Shown: piece after piece, positions 50,171 through 59,059 of the stretch
Numbering within the stretch: the stretch's first letter is position 1
How the letters are laid out: every line of letters starts with the position of its first letter
Origin: Azospirillaceae bacterium
Lineage (GTDB): Bacteria > Pseudomonadota > Alphaproteobacteria > Azospirillales > Azospirillaceae
DNA length: 64,000 nt
Reading direction: 5' to 3'
Assembly: GCA_031291675.1 (NCBI GenBank)
Contig: JARLIO010000099.1
Coordinates: 1-64,000, forward strand
The notes under the pieces: model-generated
Told to the model about the DNA's origin: nothing
Databases searched by the model: none
What the model saw: the letters and a program-made list of their open reading frames with translations, nothing else
Program-made: the position numbers and the translations under genes

Positions 50171-52528
50171 CTATTCCCGCACGACGTAGGTGTAGAACCG
50201 AATGCGTCCATCCGGCTGGAGTTCCCGATAAAGCCCCTGGATCTCGTTGTCGAAGCCGGGGAACAGGTTTGCGCCGGTTTCGAACACTTTGAGATAGTCG
50301 AGCATCGGTTGGGCCCGTTCGCCCAGGCGCTCGCCGGGGACGATCGTTGCGATCCCCGGCGGATAGACAACGAACAGGGTTGTCGCAATTCGGCCCGAGA
50401 TCTGGTCGAGCGGCAGATAGTCGACCTTGTTGCGCACCAGTTGGCGGACCGCGTCGCGCGGCGCCATGGCCGGTTCGGGCAGATGGCTGGGCCGGAACAT
50501 CCGGCGTTGCAGCAGGCTGGTCTGCTGGTCACGGTAAAAGGCATGCATCTCACCACACAGATCGCGCAGCCTCTTGCCGGCATAGCGGGCCGGTCGTCGC
50601 CGCACGAATTCCGGCAGCGCCTCGTCGAGCAGGACATTCTCGTCATGCAGGCGCTTGAATGAGACCAGTGCGCTGAGCAGGGTGCCCGCCTTGCTGGATT
50701 CGACACCGGGCGTCAGCAGGAACAGGATCGAGTTCAGGTCGTTCTTTTCCGGGACGATCTGGATGTCACGCAGATATTCGGCCAGCACCGGGGCCGGGAT
50801 GCCGTGTTGCTGATAGGTGCCGGTGCTGCGGTCGAATCCGGGCGTCAGCAGGGTCAGCTTGTTGGGGTCGGTGATGGCATAGCCGGGCGCCAGGTGCGTG
50901 AAACCATGCCAGGATGCGCCTGGCTGAAACGCCCAGCAGTCGGGATTGCTCGCCAGGATGTCCGTGGGAACGTCCTCCCAGGCGACCTCATCCTGCAATT
51001 GCGGGTCGTCGGCGCGCGGCATCAGGACCTTGTCGGGGACGAACGGGTCGAAGAACCATTTGCGGGCGGGATCGCTTTCGCGCTCTTCAAACTCGCGGCG
51101 AATCGCCCGGATCTTTTTGCGCAGCTCGATTCCGAGACGAATGGTGTCGTCCCACAGCACCTCACCGGAGCGGCCCTTCATCATCTGGGCGCCGACATCA
51201 AGCGAGGCAAACAGCGGATAAAACGGCGATGTCGTCGCATGCAGCAGGAATGATTCGTTGAAGCGGCGATGTTCGACGCGTCGTTCCTGGCCGCGGATAT
51301 GGTTGTCCTTGATATGAATTTGCGACGCCTGGGAGAAGCTCGCCAGTTGTTTGTGGGTCGACTGGGTCGCGATGATCCCGGGGTCATTGTCGCCGAGCGG
51401 TCCCAGCCCCATCGCGAAGTGCCCCTTGAACAGCGGGTGGAACTTCATGAAGCCGGCCCAGGCCTCGTCGAACAGGATATAGTCGCACAGATGCCCGATC
51501 TTTTTCAGGATCATCTCGGCGCTGTAGATCGTCCCGTCATAGCTGCACTGCTGGATCACGGCGGCGCGGAAGGGGCGGGGGCGCTGCCAGGCGGTGGGAT
51601 CCTTGACCAGGGGATTGCGGCGGATCTTGTCGCGGATCTTGTCCTCGTCGAGCGCCTCGAAATCGATCGGTCCGATCAGCCCGAAGGCATTGCGGTCGGT
51701 TTCCAGATAGATCGGGATCGCGCCGGCGAGGAACAGGGCGCCGTGATGGGCGGCTTTGTGGTTGTTGCGGTCGAACAGGACCAGATCGTCTTCGGTCACC
51801 AGGGCTGATAGTACGATCTTGTTGGAGGATGAGGTCCCGTTGAGCACGAAATAGGTCCGCTCGGCCCCGAAGATCTGGGCGGCCTCTTTCTGGGCCTGCA
51901 AGGCCGGGCCGTCATGGACCAGAAGATCGCCCAGGTCGAGCACCGAGTTGTCGATATCGTCGCGGAAGATCGCCTCGCCGAGATGTTCGACGAAAATCCG
52001 TCCAATCGGGCTGCGCCGATAGAAATTGCCGCCGTTATGGCCGGGACAGGTCCAAAGCTGGTTTCCCTCTTCCGAATAGTCGACGAGGGCGCCGAAAAAC
52101 GGTGTCTTCAGCGTGTCCGCATATTGTTTCATGCGGCTGACCAGATTTTTGGAGATGAATTCAGGGGTTTCCTCGGCCAGGAAGATATAGCCGTCGATCA
52201 GGTGCAGGACATCGACCGCGATATGCTCAAGCCGCTGGCGCCGCACCAGCAGCATGATCGGCAGTTCCAGGCCGCGCCGACGCACCAGCTTGACCAGGGC
52301 GGCGGCTTTGTTGTCAAAGCCCTTTTTGCCCCAGTCGACAATCATGCAGCCGATCGCGGCATCGGTGCGGATCACCAGTTCGGCGTCCTCGATCCGCCTT
52401 GCCTTGACTACCTGAAAGCCGAGGCGCTCGACCTCCGAAATGATGTTCTGCAGCCGTTGGCCTTCAAGCTCATCGTTGTCAAAGGCCGGGGTGCAGACGA
52501 GAAAGCTGAAATGCTTGAAGAAGTCCAT
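50171..52528 (-). CDS. PLP-dependent Orn/Lys/Arg decarboxylase
   Basis: 785 residues, the length of the inducible/biosynthetic AAT-fold decarboxylases. The N-terminal 130 residues form the receiver-like wing domain. The PLP domain has TCPGHNGGNFYRRSPIGRIF, VLNGTSSSNKIVLSALV, LFDEAWAGFMKFHP with the cofactor aspartate, and the Schiff-base lysine in STHKQLASFSQASQIH near residue 393. The C-terminal domain ends in PDGRIRFYTYVVRE. The enzyme removes CO2 from arginine, lysine or ornithine to give agmatine, cadaverine or putrescine, for acid resistance or polyamine supply. Which substrate is used cannot be read safely. No antiporter gene is adjacent, which argues for a polyamine role. Confidence 0.92.
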   Translation of the reverse strand: MDFFKHFSFLVCTPAFDNDELEGQRLQNIISEVERLGFQVVKARRIEDAELVIRTDAAIGCMIVDWGKKGFDNKAAALVKLVRRRGLELPIMLLVRRQRLEHIAVDVLHLIDGYIFLAEETPEFISKNLVSRMKQYADTLKTPFFGALVDYSEEGNQLWTCPGHNGGNFYRRSPIGRIFVEHLGEAIFRDDIDNSVLDLGDLLVHDGPALQAQKEAAQIFGAERTYFVLNGTSSSNKIVLSALVTEDDLVLFDRNNHKAAHHGALFLAGAIPIYLETDRNAFGLIGPIDFEALDEDKIRDKIRRNPLVKDPTAWQRPRPFRAAVIQQCSYDGTIYSAEMILKKIGHLCDYILFDEAWAGFMKFHPLFKGHFAMGLGPLGDNDPGIIATQSTHKQLASFSQASQIHIKDNHIRGQERRVEHRRFNESFLLHATTSPFYPLFASLDVGAQMMKGRSGEVLWDDTIRLGIELRKKIRAIRREFEERESDPARKWFFDPFVPDKVLMPRADDPQLQDEVAWEDVPTDILASNPDCWAFQPGASWHGFTHLAPGYAITDPNKLTLLTPGFDRSTGTYQQHGIPAPVLAEYLRDIQIVPEKNDLNSILFLLTPGVESSKAGTLLSALVSFKRLHDENVLLDEALPEFVRRRPARYAGKRLRDLCGEMHAFYRDQQTSLLQRRMFRPSHLPEPAMAPRDAVRQLVRNKVDYLPLDQISGRIATTLFVVYPPGIATIVPGERLGERAQPMLDYLKVFETGANLFPGFDNEIQGLYRELQPDGRIRFYTYVVRE

Positions 52529-52873
52529 GTCTTGGCCTCGGTGTCAGGACGGGCGGGGCAAAAGAAACGTAGCCTGGGACCGCAGATTTCAGCGATGGGC
52601 GGCGGAGCATGCGCGAACAGCGAGGCGCTGCCAAATTAAAATTGGCTTACAATCCGGCGCCCGTCCGTCCGCTGCGGCGGGCTGGCGCAACGGCGGGTGC
52701 GCACGGCCATCGGCGATGGCGCTGGAAACATAAATGACCTCCTGCCAACGGTTAACCCGGTTGCAAGGTGCGACCGTCAAAGTCACAAAACAAACAATTT
52801 TGGTGGAAACCGGCCCAAATCAATAACTTGGCGATTTGAAAAGGGGGCGTTTCACTTTAGTCTCAGTTGAAAA

Positions 52874-52904
52874 TTGGCACTGGAAAATCCAGGTCACTTA
52901 TAAT
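52874..52904 (+). promoter_or_regulatory. sigma-70 type promoter for the small ORF at 52926-53149
   Basis: A perfect TATAAT lies at 52899-52904, with TTGGCA 19 bases upstream. A consensus -10 box is rare in this GC-rich DNA and sits about 20 bases before the ribosome site AGGGAG, which suggests strong expression of a short leader. Confidence 0.5.
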
Positions 52905-52925
52905 AGTCTTTACAGGGAGAAATCC

Positions 52926-52973
52926 ATGACATTTCGATGGAAACGGCCACGCTCAATAGGGGGATCACCATGA
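52926..52973 (+). CDS. possible 15-residue leader ORF
   Basis: An ATG at 52926 with AGGGAG seven bases upstream opens a 15-codon frame that stops at a TGA overlapping the start of the next gene (ATGA). The arrangement is typical of translational coupling. The peptide (MTFRWKRPRSIGGSP) is basic and has no run of a single amino acid that would suggest attenuation. Confidence 0.35.
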   Translation: MTFRWKRPRSIGGSP

Positions 52974-53149
52974 TGATGACGACAACCTTGCATGGTCACG
53001 AAGCGGTCGAATATGCTGAAAAGCAGGGTCTCCTGCTCAACAAGCATGCCGACCCGATCGAAGACGCGCGCCACGATATTACGCCGCAGGAAGCCTACAG
53101 TATCATCGCCGTCAGCCCCGCCCTGATCTGGATCGAAGCCCAGGCCTGA
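52970..53149 (+). CDS. small hypothetical protein (59 residues)
   Basis: 59 residues from the ATG at 52970, preferred because GGGGGA lies five bases upstream; an in-frame ATG at 52937 gives 70 residues. The protein is soluble and mixed in charge, with EAVEYAEKQGLLLNKHADPI followed by EDARHDITPQEAYSIIAVSP and a C-terminal ALIWIEAQA. The segment ITPQEAYSIIAVSPAL looks like a short helix and strand. I recognise no family. A strong promoter and coupled leader ORF suggest that it is well expressed. It lies between the divergent amino acid decarboxylase gene and convergent mgsA; a functional tie is not shown. Confidence 0.65.
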   Translation: MMMTTTLHGHEAVEYAEKQGLLLNKHADPIEDARHDITPQEAYSIIAVSPALIWIEAQA

Positions 53150-53299
53150 GCCGATCACCGTGCCGCCGGGGGGATGGCGCGATACCAGCGGTCGAGGAGA
53201 TCCGGGAATGCGGATCGCTCTTCCTCCCGGCTCATTCACACGGATCATCACCGACACGGATCATCACCAGCGCCGCCGCCCCAAGCCGCGGTCGTCCGC

Positions 53300-53752
53300 C
53301 TATTCGTCGGTATCGCGGTCGATATAGGCGTCGTAGTCGGTTTTGGCCTGTCGGTAGGGCCGTCGCTCAAAGAAGTCGCTGTTGATCACGAAATCCGCTG
53401 TCGAACGGGTCATCGCCAGCACAATATTATAGACGGTCGACAGCCGGGTCAGCGCCTTGATGTCGACGTCATGCGGCTGGGTCGTCATCGGATCGATCAA
53501 AAACACCAGGATGTCCAGCCGGCCCTGGGCGATCAGCGCGCCCAGCTGCTGATCCCCGCCCAACGGTCCCGATTTGAGTCGGTTGATGGTGAGACGCGGA
53601 CAGGCGTCGACCAGCAATTGGCCCGTGGTCCCGGTGGCAAACAGTTCGTGGCGTGACAGCGTCTCTTCGTTGAGCCCGACCCATTCGATCAGGTCCTTTT
53701 TGCGGCCATCATGCGCGACCAGCCCGACGCGTTTCCTGATATTCGTGATGAC
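53300..53752 (-). CDS. mgsA: methylglyoxal synthase without a standard start codon
   Basis: The enzyme turns dihydroxyacetone phosphate into methylglyoxal and phosphate. From about 53752 the frame reads VITNIRKRVGLVAHDGRKKD, LFATGTTGQLL, SGPLGGDQQLGALIA with the catalytic aspartate, and DPMTTQPHDVDIKALTRL with the phosphate-binding residues and second aspartate. All residues of the active site I know are kept. However, from the upstream TGA near 53880 to a TTG at 53617 there is no ATG, GTG or TTG in this frame, and the TTG would remove the N-terminal third of the domain. Either a CTG (53722) or ATC is used, or a mutation has removed the start. The dispersed repeat at 53878-54019 begins just beyond the upstream stop, so its insertion may have removed the original 5' end. 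The coordinates of the start are approximate. Confidence 0.65.
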   Translation of the reverse strand, partial: VITNIRKRVGLVAHDGRKKDLIEWVGLNEETLSRHELFATGTTGQLLVDACPRLTINRLKSGPLGGDQQLGALIAQGRLDILVFLIDPMTTQPHDVDIKALTRLSTVYNIVLAMTRSTADFVINSDFFERRPYRQAKTDYDAYIDRDTDE

Positions 53753-53877
53753 GCCCTCGGTAGCGGAGTGTGGCGGACCCGGTCCGTCGTCCCAACGATG
53801 GCGGATCGCGCCGGGAATGGCGACTGTTTTTTTGCCGCGGATCGCCGCAGCCTGTGCCCCGCGCGGGGGGCGGGGGG

Positions 53878-54019
53878 GTCATCGAATTTACGACCGTCGC
53901 CCTCGCGAACGCGGGGGCCCAGAGCCGCACGCTCCGAACGATGGCGCCTGGGGCCTGGATGCCCGCGTTCGCGAGCATGACGGTGGCGAGAGATCCTCTC
54001 ATTGTCAGCGACGCGAGCC
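53878..54019 (+). repeat. dispersed repeat, copy 2 of 3
   Basis: About 142 bp, same orientation as the copy at 1295-1441. Both arms of the inner inverted repeat, CTCGCGAACGCGGG and CCCGCGTTCGCGAG, are perfect here. It sits between the mgsA open frame and the MsbA-like gene. Confidence 0.85.
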
Positions 54020-54167
54020 CGTAGCCAACCTCATCGCCAGCGCAATGCTCTTCAACCCCACCGGTGTTGCCTATCCCGATGACCTGGGCCTGGCGTACCG
54101 GGCGCAGGGGCGGCGGCCGCCGCGATCGATCTCGGTGCGCACCATATTGAAAAGACGGGCGGGCCCC

Positions 54168-55979
54168 TCAATCGCCGCGGAGCGCGGTTTCCCCGGTAAA
54201 TTGCAGGGCTGCGAGCCGGGCATAGAGCCCCTTGCGGTGCGACAGCGCGTCATGGGTCCCGGTTTCAACGGTTTGGCCATGGTCGAGAACATGGATGACG
54301 TTGGCGTCGCGGATCGTTGACAGACGGTGGGCGATCACCAGTGTGGTGCGCCCTTCCATCAGCCGTTCCAGAGCTTCCTGGATCTGGCGCTCGGACTCGG
54401 TATCGAGCGCGCTGGTGGCTTCGTCGAGCAGCAAGATCGGCGCATCCTTCAGCAAGGCACGGGCGATGGCCAGGCGCTGACGCTGACCGCCCGACAGCCG
54501 CATGCCGCGTTCGCCGACCACGGTGTCATAGCCTTGGGGCAGGGCGCGGATGAAGTCGTCGGCGGCGGCGGCGCGGGCGGCGGCCCAGACGTCGGCCTCA
54601 GGCGCCGCGGGCCGGCCATAGCGGATATTGTTGAAGACGGTGTCGTCGAACAGGATCACGTCCTGGCTGACCACGGCCATGGTATCGCGCAGGCTGGCCA
54701 GGGAAATGTCGCGAAGATCGTGGCCATTGATGACAATGCGGCCGGCCTGAGGATCGAAAAAGCGCGGGATCAGGGCGAACACCGTGCTCTTGCCGGCTCC
54801 CGAGGGGCCGACCAGCGCGGTAACCTGGCCCGCCGGGGCGACGAAGCTGGCACCGTCCAGGGCCGATTGCTCGCCGTCATAGCTGAAATGGACGTTCTCG
54901 AAGCGGATCTCGCCGGCGATCCGCGGCAGGACCGTGGCGTCGGGTGGGTCGACCAGGGTTGGCTTGAGGTCCAGCAGGCCGAACACCCGCTCGGCGGCGG
55001 CCAGGCCTTCCTGAACCGTCGGCGCCACCTTGCCCAGCGAGCGCAGCGGCTGATAGGCCATCAACACCGCCGCGATGAACGAGAAGAAGGTTCCCGCGGT
55101 GGTTCGACCATCAATGACATGAAGGCCGCCATAGACGATGACCGCCGCGATGGCGATGCCGCTGAATGTGTCGACGAAGGGCTGGCTGACCGCATTGACC
55201 CGCGCGGCGCGAAAATTCAGCTTGAACAGCGCGGTGACGACATCGTCGAACCGGGCGCATTCCCGGTCCTCCATGCCGAACGATTTGATCACCCGGATGC
55301 CCTGGAAGCTCTGCGACAAGGTTGTGGTCAGCGCACCCATCCCCTCCTGGATCGAGGCCGACACCCGGCGCATCCGTCGGCTCAGGCGTTGGATCTGGAT
55401 GGCGCTGAGCGGGGTGGTGACCAGGATGATCAGCGTCAGCAGCCAATCCTGGTAGAGCATGACACCGAGCAGGAAGATCACCGTCAGGCTGTCGCGGCCG
55501 ACGCCGACCAGCGCGCCCGAAACGGTGGTGCGCATGGCGTTGGTATCATAGGTGAAATGCGATACCAGGGTGCCGGAGTTTCGCGACTGGAACAGCGACA
55601 GGTCGTGATGCATTAGGTGATGGAACAACCGCTTTTGCAGATCCGTGATGATGCGTTGGCCGATATAGGCCAGCAGTGTGTCCTGGATGTAGGCGGCGAT
55701 GCTTTTGAGCAGGAAGGTCCCGGCAACGGCGGCGCCGATCAGCCACAGCATGCCCCGATCGCGATCGACGAAGACCTTGTTGACGACCGGATCCATCAGC
55801 CAGGCGGAAACCGCGGTCATCGCCGCGACAATCACCATGCACAGCACGACGAGAACCAGGCGCTGGGCATAGGGCCGCACCGCTTCGTTCAGCAGGCGCC
55901 GGACGATGCGGCGGCGGGCCGGATCGGTCGCCGCGCTGGCGAGGGTCGGCTTCGCGCCGGGGGATGATGTCGGGGGCAT
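54168..55979 (-). CDS. msbA: MsbA-like ABC transporter (lipid A/lipid exporter type)
   Basis: 603 residues from the ATG at 55979 with GGAG seven bases upstream. The half-transporter has six membrane helices in residues 30-310 followed by one nucleotide-binding domain: Walker A GPSGAGKST near 393, signature LSGGQRQRLAIARAL near 496 and Walker B ILLLDEATSALD. The coupling helix region QSRNSGTLVSHFTYDTNAMR is typical of MsbA. As a homodimer it would flip lipid A-core or other lipids across the inner membrane. Lipid A biosynthesis genes are not adjacent here, so a related multidrug or lipid exporter role is possible. The next gene upstream is divergent. Confidence 0.88.
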   Translation of the reverse strand: MPPTSSPGAKPTLASAATDPARRRIVRRLLNEAVRPYAQRLVLVVLCMVIVAAMTAVSAWLMDPVVNKVFVDRDRGMLWLIGAAVAGTFLLKSIAAYIQDTLLAYIGQRIITDLQKRLFHHLMHHDLSLFQSRNSGTLVSHFTYDTNAMRTTVSGALVGVGRDSLTVIFLLGVMLYQDWLLTLIILVTTPLSAIQIQRLSRRMRRVSASIQEGMGALTTTLSQSFQGIRVIKSFGMEDRECARFDDVVTALFKLNFRAARVNAVSQPFVDTFSGIAIAAVIVYGGLHVIDGRTTAGTFFSFIAAVLMAYQPLRSLGKVAPTVQEGLAAAERVFGLLDLKPTLVDPPDATVLPRIAGEIRFENVHFSYDGEQSALDGASFVAPAGQVTALVGPSGAGKSTVFALIPRFFDPQAGRIVINGHDLRDISLASLRDTMAVVSQDVILFDDTVFNNIRYGRPAAPEADVWAAARAAAADDFIRALPQGYDTVVGERGMRLSGGQRQRLAIARALLKDAPILLLDEATSALDTESERQIQEALERLMEGRTTLVIAHRLSTIRDANVIHVLDHGQTVETGTHDALSHRKGLYARLAALQFTGETALRGD

Positions 55980-56224
55980 GAAATTTCTCCGCAGCGCCCA
56001 GCGGGCTGGCCCGGTATTCAAAAGTGAGCCCGCGTCTAATAAACCATGGTGGCGCCGATACAACAGGCTTTTTTGCACAGGCCGTTGCCGGACCGATCGA
56101 CGGCAAGGCCGGCGCCGGGGATGCCGGGCCGCGTGATCACGGCTATTGACCAGATCTGAAATTCTGTTACCGGTTCGGATACTTGCCCTCGTCCCCGTCC
56201 TCTCTGAATGAGCGCTTTCAGGCC

Positions 56225-56914
56225 ATGCTTGATCTCCCGTCGCTGGTCTCGCCCCTGCCGGGCCCCCTCAGCCGTCGCGAACGGGTGCGCGCGGGTCTCG
56301 ATATGTGGCTCGTCGACCACGGCTTCATCCGCGATATCTATTGCAACATCCACCAGATCACGGAAACCGTGTGGCGTTCGGCGCAGCCGGCGCCGCATCA
56401 TTTGCGCTGGGCCCAGCGGCGCGGCATCAAGACCGTCGTCAATTTGCGGGGCCGGCGCGATACCTGCGGCTCCTATATCCTGGAACGTGAGGCTTGCCAC
56501 CGGCTTGGCCTGACCCTGATCGATTTCCCGATCCGCTCCCGCGGGCCGCTGGAGCGCGCGACGCTGCACGCCGCGGCCGAGATGTTCGACTCTTTGCGCT
56601 ACCCCGTGCTGTTTCATTGCAAATCCGGCGCCGATCGGGCCGGGATCATGGCAACCTTGTATCTGTTCCTGCATCGTGGCGTGCCGTTGCGCGAGGCACT
56701 GGGGCAATTGTCGTTGCGCTATGGTCACATTCGCCACGCCCGCACCGGTCTCAGCGATTTCTTCTTCGAAAGCTATCTTCTGGCCAATGATGCCGAGCCG
56801 ATCGCCTTTTTCGACTGGGTCGATACGGTCTATGATCCGCAGACGCTCGACGCGGCGTTCACGGAAAGCCGGGTTGCGCGCATCCTCGTCAACAATGTCC
56901 TGAAACGCGAATAG
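56225..56914 (+). CDS. dual-specificity/tyrosine phosphatase-like protein
   Basis: 229 residues from the ATG at 56225; a TTG at 56183 would add 14 residues, and neither has a good ribosome site. The phosphatase P-loop is VLFHCKSGADRAGIMATLYL, with the CxxxxxR nucleophile and arginine. Upstream, IYCNIHQITETVWRSAQPAP and IKTVVNLRGRRD match the start of Siw14-like bacterial phosphatases, where an aspartate acts as general acid. The substrate may be a phosphoprotein, inositol or nucleotide phosphate, or lipid phosphate. It is divergent from the MsbA-like gene, and a phosphatase gene near a lipid exporter gene could act in envelope lipid metabolism; that is inference. Confidence 0.85.
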   Translation: MLDLPSLVSPLPGPLSRRERVRAGLDMWLVDHGFIRDIYCNIHQITETVWRSAQPAPHHLRWAQRRGIKTVVNLRGRRDTCGSYILEREACHRLGLTLIDFPIRSRGPLERATLHAAAEMFDSLRYPVLFHCKSGADRAGIMATLYLFLHRGVPLREALGQLSLRYGHIRHARTGLSDFFFESYLLANDAEPIAFFDWVDTVYDPQTLDAAFTESRVARILVNNVLKRE

Positions 56915-56933
56915 ACGCTGTTGCCGCCTGTGC

Positions 56934-58292
56934 TCAGGTCGGCAGCCGGACCAGAGCGCGCAATCCGCCGTGGGGGCTGTCCAGCAGCAGCAGCTCCCCA
57001 CCATGTCCGCGCACGACATCGCGGGCAATGGTCAGCCCCAGGCCGACACCGCCGGTCGAACGGCCGCGGGTTTCCTCCAGTTGGACGAACGGTTTGAACA
57101 CCTCCTCGCGCGCCGTCGCCGGGATGCCGGGGCCATCGTCGTCGATCGCGATCTCGACCGTGCCGTCCTGCTGATGAACGCTGATCCAGGCCCGGTCGGC
57201 GTGATGGCGGGCATTGCCCAACAAATTAACCAGGCAGCGTTTGACGGCGTTGCGTCGCATCGGCAGGGCAATCGGCTCATCAAAATCGATCGAAAGTTCC
57301 AGGCCGTCGCGCCGGGCGGTACCGGCGACCTCGTCGATCAGCCGCGACAAGTCGGTCGAACGCAGCGGTTCATTGCCGTCGCCGCGAGCGAAGGACAAAT
57401 AGCCTTCGATCATGGTTTCCATTTCGGCGACGTCATCCCGCAACTCCTCCAGCTCCGCGGAATCGGCCATCATCGCCAGGGCCAGTTTCATCCGGGTCAG
57501 CGGCGTGCGCAGGTCATGGCTGACCCCGGCCAGCATTTCGGTGCGCTGACTGATCTGGCGCCGGATGCGGTCGCGCATCACCAGGAACGCGGTCGCGGCC
57601 TGGCGGACCTCGGTCGCCCCTTCCGGTCTGAAATTGGGCACCTCGCCACCCTTGCCCAGGCTTTCGGCCGCGATCGCCAGGCGCCGGATCGGGCGGATCT
57701 GGTTGCGCATAAAGATGATCGCAATCGCAAACAGAACCATGGCGCTGCCCATCATCCATAGGATGAACACGGTGGTGGTCGGGCTGGCCAGGCGCCGCTC
57801 GGGTGTCAGCACCGAGAGGACGGCGGTCGGCAACTGGATCTCGATATGGATCCATTTGTCATCGACGCTACTGATGACGAACGGGCGCCGGACCCGTTCC
57901 TCCAGCGCCTGGGCCAGCAGCGGTGTCACCAGCCCGGTATAGGGTGGTGGCGCCTCGGGCAGCAGTTGTTCGGGTTCGACGGCGACGATGAAATCCATGT
58001 GGCGCGAGACCATCGACAAGGTCTGGCTGCGCTCGTCGGTGTCATTGTCGCGTTCAAGCTGTTCGATCAGAAAACCGATATCCCCGGCCACGCCGCTGGC
58101 CATGCGCCGCGTCACCGTCTCCCAGTGCCGGTCATAGAAGATCCAGGTTGCCACCGCCTGAGCCAGGATCAGGGGCGTGATGATGATCAGGGTGGTGCGA
58201 CCGAACAGGGTCCGGGGCAGGAACCGCTTGATCCAGGATGACGGACCCCGTCGCTGCGGCCGTGACGGCGTCGTGCTCGGCTTCTGGGGCAT
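56934..58292 (-). CDS. EnvZ-type sensor histidine kinase
   Basis: 452 residues from the ATG at 58292. A membrane helix near 30-50 (TLFGRTTLIIITPLILAQAV) and one near 175-195 flank a periplasmic domain of about 120 residues. A HAMP domain follows (IRRLAIAAESLGKGGEVPNF). The phosphorylated histidine is in MLAGVSHDLRTPLTRMKLAL near residue 258, and the ATP domain has CLVNLLGNARHH, IDDDGPGIP and TGGVGLGLTIA. It lies 51 bases after the response regulator gene and is the last gene of a MarR-OmpR-EnvZ-like operon. Such pairs in alphaproteobacteria respond to envelope or osmotic conditions. The signal is unknown. Confidence 0.93.
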   Translation of the reverse strand: MPQKPSTTPSRPQRRGPSSWIKRFLPRTLFGRTTLIIITPLILAQAVATWIFYDRHWETVTRRMASGVAGDIGFLIEQLERDNDTDERSQTLSMVSRHMDFIVAVEPEQLLPEAPPPYTGLVTPLLAQALEERVRRPFVISSVDDKWIHIEIQLPTAVLSVLTPERRLASPTTTVFILWMMGSAMVLFAIAIIFMRNQIRPIRRLAIAAESLGKGGEVPNFRPEGATEVRQAATAFLVMRDRIRRQISQRTEMLAGVSHDLRTPLTRMKLALAMMADSAELEELRDDVAEMETMIEGYLSFARGDGNEPLRSTDLSRLIDEVAGTARRDGLELSIDFDEPIALPMRRNAVKRCLVNLLGNARHHADRAWISVHQQDGTVEIAIDDDGPGIPATAREEVFKPFVQLEETRGRSTGGVGLGLTIARDVVRGHGGELLLLDSPHGGLRALVRLPT

Positions 58293-58343
58293 GGAACGGG
58301 ATTCCTTCACAGCGATCCAGTCAACAGGGTGCCATCCTGGCCA

Positions 58344-59036
58344 TCAGTCCGGGCGTAACAGATAGCCTTCGCCCCGCACGGTCTGAATATAGCGCGGCTG
58401 GCTCGGGTCGGGTTCGATCTTGCGGCGAAGCCGCGTGACCTGGACGTCGACGGTCCGGCTGTTGCCGTTGATCTTGAGCCGTTCGGTCAATTCGTCACGG
58501 GTGAAGGCGGTTCCGGGTGACGAGGCCAGGACGCGCAACAGGCTGGCCTCGGCCGTGGTCAGGTGCAGGATCTCATCGCCATCGCGCAGCTCGTCGCGCT
58601 CGGGCGCGAAGCACCAGCGACCAAGATACAAAGGCGGCTTGGGGTCAAGCGAACGGGGTACGCGCCGCAGGATCGAATTGATGCGCAGGACCAGCTCGCG
58701 CGCCTCGAACGGCTTGGCGAGATAGTCGTCGGCGCCGGCCTCAAGGCCGGCGATCCGGTCATCGGGTTCGCCCCGCGCCGTCAGCAACAGGATCGGGACA
58801 TCGTTGGTCTTGCGCAGCGCCGCGGTCAGATCCAGCCCGGATTCCCCGGGCATCATGACATCGAGCACGATCAGGTCGAAACTGAGACTGGCCAGCGTCG
58901 TCCGGGCCTCGGCGGCATCCTTGGCGACAGAGACGATGAAGCCCGTCGTCGAGAGATATTTGCGCAGCAGTTCCCGCAAACGGGTGTCGTCATCGACAAC
59001 CAGGATGTGCGGCATGTCTTCGGTCATCGTCGTCAT
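58344..59036 (-). CDS. OmpR-type response regulator
   Basis: 230 residues from the ATG at 59036; a GTG one codon upstream is possible. The receiver has the acidic pair in ILVVDDDTRLRELLRKYL, the phosphorylated aspartate in DLIVLDVMMPGESGLDLT near residue 54, the conserved threonine in ILLLTARGE and lysine in DDYLAKPFEARELV. The C-terminal winged helix has LTTAEASLLRVLASSPG, FTRDELTERL, SRTVDVQVTRLRRKIE and IQTVRGEGYLLRP, all typical of OmpR/PhoB. It is regulated by the downstream kinase and lies 23 bases after the MarR-type gene. Its target promoters cannot be deduced here. Confidence 0.95.
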   Translation of the reverse strand: MTTMTEDMPHILVVDDDTRLRELLRKYLSTTGFIVSVAKDAAEARTTLASLSFDLIVLDVMMPGESGLDLTAALRKTNDVPILLLTARGEPDDRIAGLEAGADDYLAKPFEARELVLRINSILRRVPRSLDPKPPLYLGRWCFAPERDELRDGDEILHLTTAEASLLRVLASSPGTAFTRDELTERLKINGNSRTVDVQVTRLRRKIEPDPSQPRYIQTVRGEGYLLRPD

Positions 59037-59059
59037 CACAGAGGCCGTTTTCCCCCGGC

